28,551 nt of DNA from JBBRXZ01 sp038232415 (GTDB taxonomy: Bacteria > Patescibacteriota > Saccharimonadia > Saccharimonadales > UBA4665): assembly GCA_038232415.1 (NCBI GenBank), contig JBBSHY010000010.1, forward strand, positions 1 to 28,551. Direction: 5' to 3'. Positions 4,646 through 13,310 of this stretch are shown here, piece after piece (position 1 is the first letter of the stretch; each line of letters starts with the position of its first letter). Under the pieces are notes generated by a model that was given only the letters and a program-made list of their open reading frames with translations, was not told where the DNA came from and made no database searches. The translations under genes were made by a program, and so were the position numbers.

Positions 4646-5944
4646 CTACTGAATCAACCCCTGGCCGGGGGGCCGGTTTTTTTTGGCTGTGGAAGTTTTT
4701 TCTGAGTTTGATTTTGGGGTCGTGATATCTGCGGCAGGCATGCGGGGTCGTGGCGCGAGTCTGACGGTACTAGCATCTGTGTTAGCGTCATCTGCCAGCT
4801 GAGTTTGTGTTATGTCTGTAGGTGTGCCCGGGGTGCTCGGCTTATCAGTAGTTTGGCGCGTTTTAAAGAGGTAGATAAATATGATGAGGGCTAGCAATAA
4901 AAAGGCGGTACCAAAATAAATGTCGACGGCCACAATCTGGCTTTGCAGTCTATGAGCAAAATCTACCAGTGATTGTTGCAAAGAGCCTACGGTGGCGTTA
5001 TTAAATATCTTGTGCTCAAGCTTATTAAAGCCAAAATCAGTTACAAATTTGAATATCACTAAAATTATGCCGGACGTAAATAGCATAAGGCCAACCCGGC
5101 GTACTCCCCTTCGCCGCAATGGTGCTACCAAGATAATTCCTAGCGTGCTGGCTAGTGCCAATACGCTTAATATAAAGGGCAGTTTCTGGCCCACACGGTA
5201 AGCCTGGGGGGCTTTAGACAGCTTTTCGTAGTAGGGCTGCTGACTCACGGCTCCAGGGTCTTTGGGGTTTATCGACTGTGGGGTGAGTATCGGGTTACTC
5301 AAGAAATTATTACCACTGAGAATTTCTTGAGTAACCTTGGCGCCTGCAGTTTCAGGACTTACTTGGGCCGGCCGACAGCTAGCTGCCAAGGGATCAATAT
5401 TGGCAGGATCAGGTATATCTGTTAGTTCCGCATTAGTACAGATTGGCAGACTTGCAATATGGGTTTGGGCATACTTCCCGACTTGTTGAGCAAAGTTTTG
5501 TTTGGCGGCAGTCAGATCGATAACAAAATTAGGCTGACTGGTTTTACCCTGTAACCAGGCATAGTTACTGTCTAAAAATGTGTTTACTGACTGTTGAAGC
5601 AACTGGGGCGGAAAAGCCGCCTTGGCGGCTTGCTGTACGTTTGGATTGCTCAGCGATGTAGCTCCTGATTCATTGGACTGATCTTTGTTGCCAGCCGCCT
5701 TCTGACCTCCCTTAATAGCATTATCTATAAAATGATCATACAACTTACTCTGGCTGAGCTTACTTTTGACATTAGCCGGAGCCAAAGCCACATTCGCGCT
5801 TACAGCCAAGGCCCACCCTACTAAAGATAGAAGCAATATAACCGAGAACAGATGAACAAGACTCTTACGCCATACCATGAGCTTATTGTAGTAGAAACCC
5901 AGCCGTTTTGGTACTTGTTTAATACTCAGGTGAGGTATATTCAT
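4646..5944 (-). CDS. Hypothetical four-helix membrane protein with a large external domain
   Basis: A 432-residue protein of no recognised family. Hydrophobic helices are at about 28-50, 255-275, 284-305 and 342-362. Between the first two lies a domain of about 205 residues, rich in Gln, Asn and Ala, that should be outside the cell. The tail from about 370 is a Thr/Pro/Ser-rich cytoplasmic stretch ending KKNRPPGQGLIQ. The ATG at 5944 has a GGGGGA ribosome binding site and lies inside the end of the upstream gene (26-base overlap), so the two are co-transcribed and probably translationally coupled. An internal ATG at 5878 lacks a ribosome binding site. The operon suggests joint work with the surface SGNH protein, for example as its membrane partner; this is inference. 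Confidence 0.72.
   Translation of the reverse strand: MNIPHLSIKQVPKRLGFYYNKLMVWRKSLVHLFSVILLLSLVGWALAVSANVALAPANVKSKLSQSKLYDHFIDNAIKGGQKAAGNKDQSNESGATSLSNPNVQQAAKAAFPPQLLQQSVNTFLDSNYAWLQGKTSQPNFVIDLTAAKQNFAQQVGKYAQTHIASLPICTNAELTDIPDPANIDPLAASCRPAQVSPETAGAKVTQEILSGNNFLSNPILTPQSINPKDPGAVSQQPYYEKLSKAPQAYRVGQKLPFILSVLALASTLGIILVAPLRRRGVRRVGLMLFTSGIILVIFKFVTDFGFNKLEHKIFNNATVGSLQQSLVDFAHRLQSQIVAVDIYFGTAFLLLALIIFIYLFKTRQTTDKPSTPGTPTDITQTQLADDANTDASTVRLAPRPRMPAADITTPKSNSEKTSTAKKNRPPGQGLIQ
4661..4684 (+). terminator. Terminator-like hairpin on the + strand, inside a minus-strand gene
   Basis: CTGGCC (4661-4666), GGGG loop, GGCCGG (4671-4676), then eight T (4677-4684). In the + direction this is a textbook intrinsic terminator. 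It overlaps the last codons of the minus-strand membrane protein gene, so it would stop antisense or read-through transcription rather than that gene. Confidence 0.5.
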
Positions 5945-8939
5945 TTTGGGTCCCCCGCCGGGCCATATATCTTAGACATAGAAGTACCAGTAGAAGTAAC
6001 AGAACAGCAATAACAGGTATGAGTATCCAGGGCAGCCAATTTATAATACGAAGCTCTGGAAACTGATTATGAAGGCCATTTAGTTTAGCCTTATACGGCG
6101 AATGCCTGAAGGTTTTGGTTGCGACCATAGCCGGATTAGTTGTGGCAGTACCAAGGAACCGCGCTGAATTTAACTTGGTATTTGTAAGCGGCGTCGATGA
6201 GGCGGGAGACATTATTCGGCCATTGCTAATCATAAAACTCTTAACGGTAGCTGGCGGCGACTCAGCACTTATTGTTAAGCCCCTTACCGTAGTAGATAAC
6301 TCTGTATTCAATGTGCTGTTTACGGTCGGTGATATAGTTGTACTCGTAGAGTTTGTTTGACTTGCCCCTGGGCTGCCAGCAGAGTTGTTATTAGTATTGA
6401 CAGACGTGTTTATAGGGCTTACAGCTGAGGGACCTGTAGTCATGTTGGTGGGGCCGCTCGATGGATTATTTGACGTAACGGGACTGACAGGGTTAATTGG
6501 TGAACCAATAAGGGGATCACAGGTGTCGTCAATGTTATCATGATCATTGTCTTCCCCGCTATTGACCGCTAGTGGACAAGAATCAATCGTGTCCGGAATA
6601 CCATCTCCATCGCTATCATTATCATTTACCGGCACATAAAGGGGCCCAGTCACGTCTACAGGCTCCCCAGCCTGATTCTCCCCTGTTATATCGATAGTAT
6701 GTCCGCCTGGTACCGTACTCTCGGGAATAATAACAGGGTTATCAATATTGCCATCTTGGTCAGTAGTTACTAAGCCGATACTTACTCCGGCCGGGCCGTC
6801 AAGCCGGACGTTATAGGTGGTCTTAGCTTTCAGGCCAGCATGCAAGCCGTTAGCCTTCAACACTGTGCTTTTGCCAGCTTTGGCTCTTTTAGCCGTCAAG
6901 TTACTATCTGGTACACGGGTATAGATTATGCGTCCACTCTTTGGGGCCTTTAGTAAACCCTGGGTGCTTGGCGTACTTGCATTAGTACCCGTAGAAGTTA
7001 TACCTTGTGTCAAGTTATGGGTTTGTTTTAGGATTGTCTGCTCGATCAGGGCTTGCCCGAGTGCATTCGGATGATAACTTTCCTTACCGAACATAGGTAT
7101 TCCAAACACACCCCCGTCCCTGCCCGCCGTCAGCCCGTTGACGGCCACGTTGTAGCTGGCGGTCTCGCATAAACGGTGACCAGCCAGTGCCTCAGAGATG
7201 TCCACATACACTACTCCCGCTTTATCAGCTGCTTTTTTAATGCCGCTGTTCAGATAATCTATCGCCTCTTGGGCGAATTCCAGTTCGCTTTTGCCCAGAT
7301 GGGCATTCAGGGCGCAGCTACCCGTGTCTACCGCCACTTTTGGATAACCGATAGCATAGAGGCGCGTAGCTGGTGCCGCGGCTTGTAACTGCTTATAAAG
7401 GGCTGTCCATCGTGGTGTAGTACGGTCAATTAGCTTCGTTAATTCCAAACGGTCTTCATAAGTGTTAAAACAAGTGCTGTCGCTTAGGTGCAAGCTTATG
7501 TGGGGTTCGACACAGTTCTGGACGATGTCTCCAAAACCAATATCATCACCACCTACAGATACTGTAATAATACCCGGCTGGTATTGACGTACGAACCGGT
7601 GCTGGGCTATATAGCCTGGCGCAAAATTGGTCAGGATTGACGTTAACAAAGCCGGATTGGTCTGCTGCATTTCCTTAAAGCTCAACACATCCTTCACCTG
7701 TCCCCGGTAGCTGTCGCTGGTACTGCTGACATCGTTGATTACGGCGCCGGAACACGCAACAGAGTGCCCGCCGATTGTGCTAAACAGATCATGGGTTAAC
7801 AGAAGCGGATAGGAACGAGCCGACAGGTGGCACATATTATTAGTGCTGTCGGTGTCGGCCAAGTAATCGAAGGCTCCCTCGCCTGAAGTATAGGAGTCGC
7901 CCATACCAAGATAGTCGATAAGAGAAGTTATGCTTTCTGTTGGTGCTAGTTCGTAAATGCCACCCTTGCCCGGAACGCTGGACGTTGCCTCGAAGCTCAA
8001 GAGGCCGTTATTAATAAACCGAACGTGCCGGACAGACTGCAGACCGCTAATCTGACCCTTTAGGAAAGGCCGATAGTCATATGATTTACAATTCTGGGGC
8101 TGTAGATTGGTTCTGGTACCGCTGCAAGTCGTTAAATCATAGACCTTGAAAGATGTTGCCGCGTCATTGGCGATCGCTACATAATGCCCATCGCTGCTAA
8201 TCGTTACACGTGATTTTAATAGAGCCGGGCTGCCCTGACTGCCAAAAGCCGGCGCAAAGGCCGTCATATCCAGGCTGGCCAAGTTTATACGCACAAAAGA
8301 TCCACCTAAAGTCTCAACAACCAGCCAGCTGCCGCCCTCGGAAAATGCCAAGGTCTCAGGATTTATAACCAAACGCTGGCCAGCTGCATCCTTTAAAGCC
8401 AGTTCCGGCGGCGCGGTTAATTGCTTGGCGGTCAATTGCAGGAGAAGATTACGCTGATCTTGGGTAACCCGTAGTGGATTTTTATATAGACTTATATACG
8501 ATCCACCAGTGTTCACGGCGTCTAAAGTTACCAGGTCCTCGGCTCCCGGCCATGGCGCCAAGACTTGGTGGGGCGAATAAGGTAACAGCGGTAATCCCTC
8601 ATCGGTTCCATTAAAAATGACGGTATCACTGTCGCTATCCAGCAAGCCGTAAGCCGTATTTGTAAAGCAGCCTGTCTGCATTGTGCTGGTGGCAGCTTGT
8701 CTATAGGTCACAAGGCTGCAATCCAAATTATCTAGAAAATTAGGCTCATTTTGGGCACTTGCTACCGGGCTAACGCGGCGGACAGCCATTACAGAGGGAG
8801 CTGTCCAATCCGGACGCTGCCCGCTGCCAGTAGCGGCGTGGGTTAATACGCTGGCAACGGGTGCCATAACGACCAACATTGTCAGTATGCTTGCAATAAA
8901 TCTTGGTGATAGTATTCGTAATTGCCGTACCTGTTTCAT
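5919..8939 (-). CDS. Large surface protein with SGNH-hydrolase domain, thrombospondin type 3 repeat and C-terminal membrane anchor
   Basis: A 1006-residue protein. A signal peptide (about 1-36, ending LTHAAT) is followed by a beta-rich region to residue 335. An SGNH/GDSL esterase-like domain then spans about 341-640: GDSYTSGEG with Ser349, a VACSGA block, SVGGDDIGF (463-466) and SYHPNALGQ with His623. A beta domain (about 670-770), a calcium-binding thrombospondin type 3 segment (772-808, DNDSDGDGIPDTIDSCP), a Ser/Thr/Asn-rich linker and a membrane helix near 970-993 complete it. The family removes acyl or acetyl groups from lipids, sugars or proteins; the substrate is unknown. The oxyanion Asn of the usual GGND is Asp. 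The ATG at 8939 has an AGGAG site 6 nt upstream; the in-frame TTG at 8978 is rejected. It heads an operon with the membrane protein that overlaps its end. Confidence 0.82.
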   Translation of the reverse strand: MKQVRQLRILSPRFIASILTMLVVMAPVASVLTHAATGSGQRPDWTAPSVMAVRRVSPVASAQNEPNFLDNLDCSLVTYRQAATSTMQTGCFTNTAYGLLDSDSDTVIFNGTDEGLPLLPYSPHQVLAPWPGAEDLVTLDAVNTGGSYISLYKNPLRVTQDQRNLLLQLTAKQLTAPPELALKDAAGQRLVINPETLAFSEGGSWLVVETLGGSFVRINLASLDMTAFAPAFGSQGSPALLKSRVTISSDGHYVAIANDAATSFKVYDLTTCSGTRTNLQPQNCKSYDYRPFLKGQISGLQSVRHVRFINNGLLSFEATSSVPGKGGIYELAPTESITSLIDYLGMGDSYTSGEGAFDYLADTDSTNNMCHLSARSYPLLLTHDLFSTIGGHSVACSGAVINDVSSTSDSYRGQVKDVLSFKEMQQTNPALLTSILTNFAPGYIAQHRFVRQYQPGIITVSVGGDDIGFGDIVQNCVEPHISLHLSDSTCFNTYEDRLELTKLIDRTTPRWTALYKQLQAAAPATRLYAIGYPKVAVDTGSCALNAHLGKSELEFAQEAIDYLNSGIKKAADKAGVVYVDISEALAGHRLCETASYNVAVNGLTAGRDGGVFGIPMFGKESYHPNALGQALIEQTILKQTHNLTQGITSTGTNASTPSTQGLLKAPKSGRIIYTRVPDSNLTAKRAKAGKSTVLKANGLHAGLKAKTTYNVRLDGPAGVSIGLVTTDQDGNIDNPVIIPESTVPGGHTIDITGENQAGEPVDVTGPLYVPVNDNDSDGDGIPDTIDSCPLAVNSGEDNDHDNIDDTCDPLIGSPINPVSPVTSNNPSSGPTNMTTGPSAVSPINTSVNTNNNSAGSPGASQTNSTSTTISPTVNSTLNTELSTTVRGLTISAESPPATVKSFMISNGRIMSPASSTPLTNTKLNSARFLGTATTNPAMVATKTFRHSPYKAKLNGLHNQFPELRIINWLPWILIPVIAVLLLLLVLLCLRYMARRGTQNEYTSPEY

Positions 8940-9084
8940 CCTGCTCCTGACTATCAATCTTAAGACAATGTATGCCAACCATAAGCGTCCATAAATTCGT
9001 CATAATTAATAACAATTTAATCCACTACTCTATCTCTTTATAATCTGATTGATAAAGGAGAGCTAAATAACGAGCTTAAACGTA

Positions 9085-9090
9085 TATACT
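9085..9090 (+). promoter_or_regulatory. -10 box of the HIT gene, leaderless start
   Basis: TATACT ends 6 nt before the ATG at 9097, so transcription should begin at or next to the start codon. No good -35 box is visible. The AGAGGT directly before the ATG is too close to serve as a ribosome binding site. Confidence 0.5.
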
Positions 9091-9096
9091 AGAGGT

Positions 9097-9489
9097 ATGA
9101 ATGATAGTATTTTTACTAAAATCATAAAGGGTGAGATCCCCTGTCATAAGATTTATGAGGATGAAAAAACCTTTGCCTTTCTGGATATCCACCCTAAAAC
9201 TCCGGGGCATTGCTTAGTTGTGCCAAAAAAACAGGTAGAGTTCGTCTGGGATTTGGAAGATGAGGATTATCACGCAGTCATGGCGACAGTTAAAAAAGTA
9301 GCCCGCAGGATCCGGGAGGTCATTGGTAAGCCGTACGTAGGAGAATTAGTAGTAGGGGAGGAAGTACCTCATGCGCATATTCATGTTTATCCATTCGCCA
9401 CCCTAGAAGAATCCAGGCGGGTAGCCGACCCAAATGCCGAGCTTGCTCACCCTGAGCTGGCGGAGATGGCGCAAAAACTGGCCTTTTAG
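9097..9489 (+). CDS. HIT-family nucleotide hydrolase/transferase
   Basis: A 130-residue histidine-triad protein. The catalytic motif HAHIHV is at 92-97 (H92, H94, H96), preceded by the usual FAFLDIHPKTPGHCLVVPK segment. HIT proteins hydrolyse nucleoside phosphoramidates or dinucleoside polyphosphates through a histidine-nucleotide intermediate. This length and motif fit the HINT/bacterial HIT group, which are housekeeping enzymes. It is transcribed divergently from the surface-protein operon, and a -10 box immediately upstream suggests a leaderless mRNA. The next small gene begins 14 bases after its stop and has a separate -10 box, so co-transcription is possible but not required. Confidence 0.92.
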   Translation: MNDSIFTKIIKGEIPCHKIYEDEKTFAFLDIHPKTPGHCLVVPKKQVEFVWDLEDEDYHAVMATVKKVARRIREVIGKPYVGELVVGEEVPHAHIHVYPFATLEESRRVADPNAELAHPELAEMAQKLAF

Positions 9490-9490
9490 G

Positions 9491-9496
9491 TATAAT
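9491..9496 (+). promoter_or_regulatory. -10 box before the small membrane protein gene
   Basis: A perfect TATAAT ends 7 nt before the ATG at 9504. It directly follows the HIT stop codon. No -35 box is seen. Confidence 0.45.
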
Positions 9497-9503
9497 AAGC
9501 GGT

Positions 9504-9680
9504 ATGGACCTTCTCTATTCAATCTTCTTTGGCGCCGGGGTAGCCGGATTTGCCTACACGCATCTGGGACGCCGGGTTGGCTATGGCAATAGCCAGAATG
9601 TCTGGACTATTGTCGGTGTTATCTTCGTACTAACATCGCTCTTTTTCTTCACTATCCTAAAGTTTATCTTAAATATTTAA
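9504..9680 (+). CDS. Small two-helix membrane protein
   Basis: A 58-residue ORF beginning MDLLYSIFFGAGVAGFAYTH. A first hydrophobic segment (about 2-18) and a second (about 33-56, TIVGVIFVLTSLFFFTIL) flank a basic loop, HLGRRVGYGNSQN, which should be cytoplasmic, giving a helical hairpin. It is too short for confident family assignment. Support comes from the intact frame, the clean hydrophobic pattern and the TATAAT placed 7 nt before its ATG. It fills the gap between the HIT gene and the XRE-HAD gene. Roles such as a membrane subunit or small regulator are possible but unsupported. Confidence 0.6.
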   Translation: MDLLYSIFFGAGVAGFAYTHLGRRVGYGNSQNVWTIVGVIFVLTSLFFFTILKFILNI

Positions 9681-9705
9681 GTAGCCATTTAATGCTACTC
9701 CCGGC

Positions 9706-9734
9706 TTGGTTTTCGAGCTTTTTGTTGGTATTAT
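9706..9734 (+). promoter_or_regulatory. Promoter of the XRE-HAD gene, leaderless start
   Basis: TTGGTT (9706-9711), 17 bp, TATTAT (9729-9734), with the ATG at 9741 six bases later. The intervening AAGGTT is too close to the ATG for a standard ribosome binding site. Confidence 0.6.
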
Positions 9735-9740
9735 AAGGTT

Positions 9741-10589
9741 ATGGATGAACAGGATTTGGCTAAACAACTGCAAACTGCCCGCCAAACCGCCGGCCTGACC
9801 CAGCAACAGCTATGTCATAAAGCCAATCTTAGCTTTTCTACCCTGACTAAAATTGAACGCGGTGCCATCAAGTCGCCGTCAATCTTTACCATCCAGTCTA
9901 TTGCGGAAGCTTTAGGTGTGGGTCTTGATGAGCTGGTCGGCCATTCAGGCGCACCTGGCAGGAGAGGTCGTAAGTTACAGAAGACTAAAAGCGGCGTGAG
10001 TTTTGTTTATTTCGATGTTAATGGCTGCCTCGTGCATTTTTATCAAAGGGCTTTCGCCAGGCTGGCCCAGGCCACAGGCGCGCCATCAGATATCATTGAA
10101 TCAGCCTTTTGGCACTATAATGACGATGTTTGCCGCGGGGTTATGAGTCTTAGCGATTTCAATACTATGCTGGCCAAACGTTTGAGTGTCGATGAAGTCA
10201 GGTGGCAGGACTATTATCTGGAAACTGTCGAGCCGATTTCCCAGATGCAGGAGCTTGTGAAGTGGGCCCAGGAGCGATACAAAATCGGTCTGCTAACTAA
10301 TATTATGCCGGGCTTGTTAAGCGCTATGCGCCGTGACAATCGGGTTCCCGATCTGTCTTATGATACCGTTATTGATTCTTCAGAGGTGGCAGCTATCAAA
10401 CCGGAAACCAAGATGTATGAGATCGCCCAGGAGCGTGCCGGCGTGCCTGCGGAGGAGATCCTGCTAATTGATGATTCGCGGGCAAACCTGATGGCCGCCG
10501 AAAAGCTTGGCTGGCACGTCCTCTGGTTTGACGATGCCCGTCCCGATGAATCAACCGACAACGTCCGCCAAGCCCTCGAACCAGCCTAA
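9741..10589 (+). CDS. XRE-type DNA-binding domain fused to a HAD-like hydrolase domain
   Basis: A 282-residue two-domain protein. Residues 4-66 are an XRE/Cro helix-turn-helix (ARQTAGLTQQQLCHKANLSF, STLTKIERG, SIFTIQSIAEALGVGLDEL). After a basic linker (70-85) comes a HAD fold: motif I YFDVNG with nucleophile D92, motif II LLTN with T186, motif III K220 in AAIKPETK, motif IV LLIDDS with D244 and D245. The second Asp of motif I (DxD) is Asn94, a change expected to weaken phosphatase turnover, so the domain may act as a sensor of a phosphorylated ligand or may have altered chemistry. The gene ends convergently with valS; the two stop codons overlap (10586-10589). Targets are unknown. Confidence 0.88.
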   Translation: MDEQDLAKQLQTARQTAGLTQQQLCHKANLSFSTLTKIERGAIKSPSIFTIQSIAEALGVGLDELVGHSGAPGRRGRKLQKTKSGVSFVYFDVNGCLVHFYQRAFARLAQATGAPSDIIESAFWHYNDDVCRGVMSLSDFNTMLAKRLSVDEVRWQDYYLETVEPISQMQELVKWAQERYKIGLLTNIMPGLLSAMRRDNRVPDLSYDTVIDSSEVAAIKPETKMYEIAQERAGVPAEEILLIDDSRANLMAAEKLGWHVLWFDDARPDESTDNVRQALEPA

Positions 10590-13234
10590 GAGGAGGTAAA
10601 GCGTTTCTGTTCGGCTTCAATGCTAACCAGAAGTTCTTGAGCTTCTTTCAGCTGGTCTTTGGTCTGCCGAACCACTGCCTTAGGAGCATTTTTGACGTAA
10701 TTCTTATTAGTCAGACGGCTTTCAAGCTGCTTAATGCTAGTTTGTTGCTTAGCTCGCTTCCCTTCCAGCTCTTTTAAGTAGGCTTGAGCGGTTCTTTTAT
10801 CGATGTCCAGCCAGGCGCGGTGCTTGGTGCTGGTCAGGTACACACCAGTACCATCTTGGACTTCGGTAACCTCTAGCAACCTAGCGAGACGTTTGATGGT
10901 AGAGGCATTCCCGTTTAGGAATGGTACATCTGTGTAGTAAAGTGTAACTCCGGAAACTTTCAAGGCTTTTATGATAAATCTAACCTCTGTTACAATGGCT
11001 TGAATTTCGGCAAAGTCTGTGGCGGGCTGCTTGTCGCTGTCGATAATTTTAGTCAGCGTGCGACGGGCCAGTATGGAATCATTCTCCCAGGCCAGCGTTT
11101 GCCAGATGGTTTCGGTTACAAATGGCGCAAATGGATGCGCGAGAATCAGCACCTGCTCTAACAAGTAGGCCAGTAAAGCCTTATTCGGCTCAGCTTTGCT
11201 AGCTTCAATGTACCAATCGGCCAGATCATCCCACATAAAGTGATAAAACTTGTCATAAGCTTCGCTAAAACGATAATTATCCAAATCTGTCGAAATTTTC
11301 TCCTGGGATTGTTGCAATTTACTAAGTATCCAATGGTCTGCCGCTGACACAGGTTTTACTACTTCCCTGTCCACTTCATCGCCAAAAATATTTTCACAAT
11401 AGCGGGCGATATTCCAGATCTTATTGCAGAAGTTACGATTGGCTTCGATCTTGCTCCAGCCCCATGTCTGATCGTTACCGGGGCTTACCCCCATAATTAG
11501 CGCCATGCGCAGAGCATCCGTACCGTACTTGGGTATGACATCCAAAGGATTAATGATAGAGGTGGGTCGGCTTTTGCTCATTTTCTTACCGTCTTCGGCG
11601 CGGATCAGGCCATGTAAGTAAACATCCTTGAATGGTATCTGTCCGGTAACATAGGTAGTGGCAAGGATCATGCGGGCAACCCAGAAGAACAGAATATCCC
11701 AGCCTGTTTCAAGTACGTTTGTAGGGTGGTAAGACTGGAAGTCCGGGCTTTGTTTTAACAGATCATCGAGCGATAAACTGTAGTCCTGGGCGATATTTGG
11801 ATCAATCAGCGTGCTCCAGGTCCAGAGAGCCGAACTAAACCAGGTATCCAGAGTGTCAGGATCCTGTTTCCATTCATGCCAGCCTTCGCTCTGATCAGTC
11901 GGGGGCTGAACGCCTACGTAGGTCTCTTCCCGGCCCTCCGTATCTGTTCTGTACCACACCGGTATGCGGTGCCCCCACCAGATCTGACGGCTGATGCACC
12001 AGTCGCGTAAATTGTCTATCCAGTGGAAGTATATTTTCTCGAAACGCTTGGGAATCAGATCCACATCTCCGTCATTTACTACGGCTTGGAGTACTTCTTT
12101 CAGACTGCCCTTCTTCCCTTTCCATTCAACTACCGGTTTATTGACGTCAACAAACCACTGCAATCGGATCTGCGGCTCGATAACGCCTTTCCCTCGCTCA
12201 TTCACGGCAATGTTATGGGTATAGTTTTCATCTGTTTTGACCAGCAGCCCCTTCTTGACCAACTTCTCAACTATCTTTGGCCGTGCCTCCGCAATCGGCA
12301 TCCCGGTAAACTCTTCAGCAATCGACATCAGTTTCCCGTGAAAATCAATAATCTGTTCTTTTTCCAGATTATGGCGCTCGGCAATTTCAAAGTCAGTATG
12401 GTCGTGCCAAGGTGTAATCGTCATAACTCCTGTTCCAAACTTTGGGTCGACGGCCTCGTCTTTGACTATTGTGGCGGTTACTTTACCATTGATCCACTCC
12501 GCCTCAAAGGTGTCACCGTGCTTATACTTGGCGTAACGTCCATCATCAGGATGCATAACTACGTACTTATCGCCGAATTTGGTCTCCGGCCGGGCGGTAC
12601 CGATCTGGAATGGGCCGTATTGCAAGGTGTAAAACTTCCCCTGCTCTTCCGTGTACACCACCTCGTCATCAGATACGTTTGTTTCAAGATTAGGATCCCA
12701 GTTGACGATGCGATTACCCCTGTAAATCAGGCCATCGTTGTACATCTTCACAAAAGTCTCGTTAACGCAGCGGCTAAGGGCGTCATCCAAAGTGTAACGG
12801 AGACGGGTCCAATCGGCACTGGCACCCATGGCCCGCATCTGTCCGAGCATGGTATTACGGCTATTGCCCACAAACTCCCGGGTACGGCGCAGAAACTCTT
12901 CACGGCCAATCGCATGTTTGTTAGTTCCCTCTTCACTCAGTTGCTTTTCAATAATGGCGTTAACCGGCAGCGCGGCGTGATCCGTTCCAGGCAGCCAGAG
13001 TACATCCTTTCCCTGTTGTCGGGCGTGCCGCGCTAGTATATCCTCTAACGTCAAAAACAACGCGTGGCCAATGCTCAACGTACCTGTTTCATTAGGCGGC
13101 GGCATGCTGATTGAGAAGTGTTCCTTGTTACTATGCGGATCAGCCACAAACACCCTACTCTTCTCCCAAAGAGCATAAATATCACTCTCATACTGCCCCG
13201 GTTCATAAACCTTCGGTAACTTCATGTTTTTCAT
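10586..13234 (-). CDS. valS: Valine-tRNA ligase
   Basis: An 882-residue class I synthetase charging tRNA-Val. Residues 44-57 hold the HIGH-type signature in the form PPPNETGTLSIGH, so the first His is Ser. The editing domain shows TARPETKFGD (213-222) and TPWHDHTDFEIAERHNL (274-290). CISRQIWWGHRIP (413-425), ETGWDILFFWVARM (509-522) and KMSKS (551-555) are canonical. The anticodon-binding domain and the C-terminal ValRS coiled coil (about 820-880) are present, so the enzyme is full length. The ATG at 13234 has an AGAGGTG ribosome binding site; another ATG lies nine bases downstream. The 91-base divergent region upstream is too short for a T-box leader, so control of that kind is unlikely. Confidence 0.97.
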   Translation of the reverse strand: MKNMKLPKVYEPGQYESDIYALWEKSRVFVADPHSNKEHFSISMPPPNETGTLSIGHALFLTLEDILARHARQQGKDVLWLPGTDHAALPVNAIIEKQLSEEGTNKHAIGREEFLRRTREFVGNSRNTMLGQMRAMGASADWTRLRYTLDDALSRCVNETFVKMYNDGLIYRGNRIVNWDPNLETNVSDDEVVYTEEQGKFYTLQYGPFQIGTARPETKFGDKYVVMHPDDGRYAKYKHGDTFEAEWINGKVTATIVKDEAVDPKFGTGVMTITPWHDHTDFEIAERHNLEKEQIIDFHGKLMSIAEEFTGMPIAEARPKIVEKLVKKGLLVKTDENYTHNIAVNERGKGVIEPQIRLQWFVDVNKPVVEWKGKKGSLKEVLQAVVNDGDVDLIPKRFEKIYFHWIDNLRDWCISRQIWWGHRIPVWYRTDTEGREETYVGVQPPTDQSEGWHEWKQDPDTLDTWFSSALWTWSTLIDPNIAQDYSLSLDDLLKQSPDFQSYHPTNVLETGWDILFFWVARMILATTYVTGQIPFKDVYLHGLIRAEDGKKMSKSRPTSIINPLDVIPKYGTDALRMALIMGVSPGNDQTWGWSKIEANRNFCNKIWNIARYCENIFGDEVDREVVKPVSAADHWILSKLQQSQEKISTDLDNYRFSEAYDKFYHFMWDDLADWYIEASKAEPNKALLAYLLEQVLILAHPFAPFVTETIWQTLAWENDSILARRTLTKIIDSDKQPATDFAEIQAIVTEVRFIIKALKVSGVTLYYTDVPFLNGNASTIKRLARLLEVTEVQDGTGVYLTSTKHRAWLDIDKRTAQAYLKELEGKRAKQQTSIKQLESRLTNKNYVKNAPKAVVRQTKDQLKEAQELLVSIEAEQKRFTSS

Positions 13235-13310
13235 AGTATCACCTCTGTTACCAAAATACTAACATCGTAACGATCTCACTGAGTTCAGTTCGTACCATTT
13301 GTTATAAATA

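Noticed and set aside
8940..8978. Longer form of the SGNH protein starting at TTG 8978
   Set aside because: The ATG at 8939 has a good AGGAG site and puts the signal peptide at the N-terminus; the extra 13 residues add nothing recognisable.
12023..13036. A 337-codon open frame on the + strand
   Set aside because: It lies wholly antisense to valS, whose protein is unambiguous, and its translation shows no domain or normal composition.
13291..13300. GTACCATTT upstream of the PRTase-like gene as another border repeat
   Set aside because: Only about nine bases agree with the tRNA-side part of the repeat and the spaced 12-mer is absent, so chance is enough to explain it.
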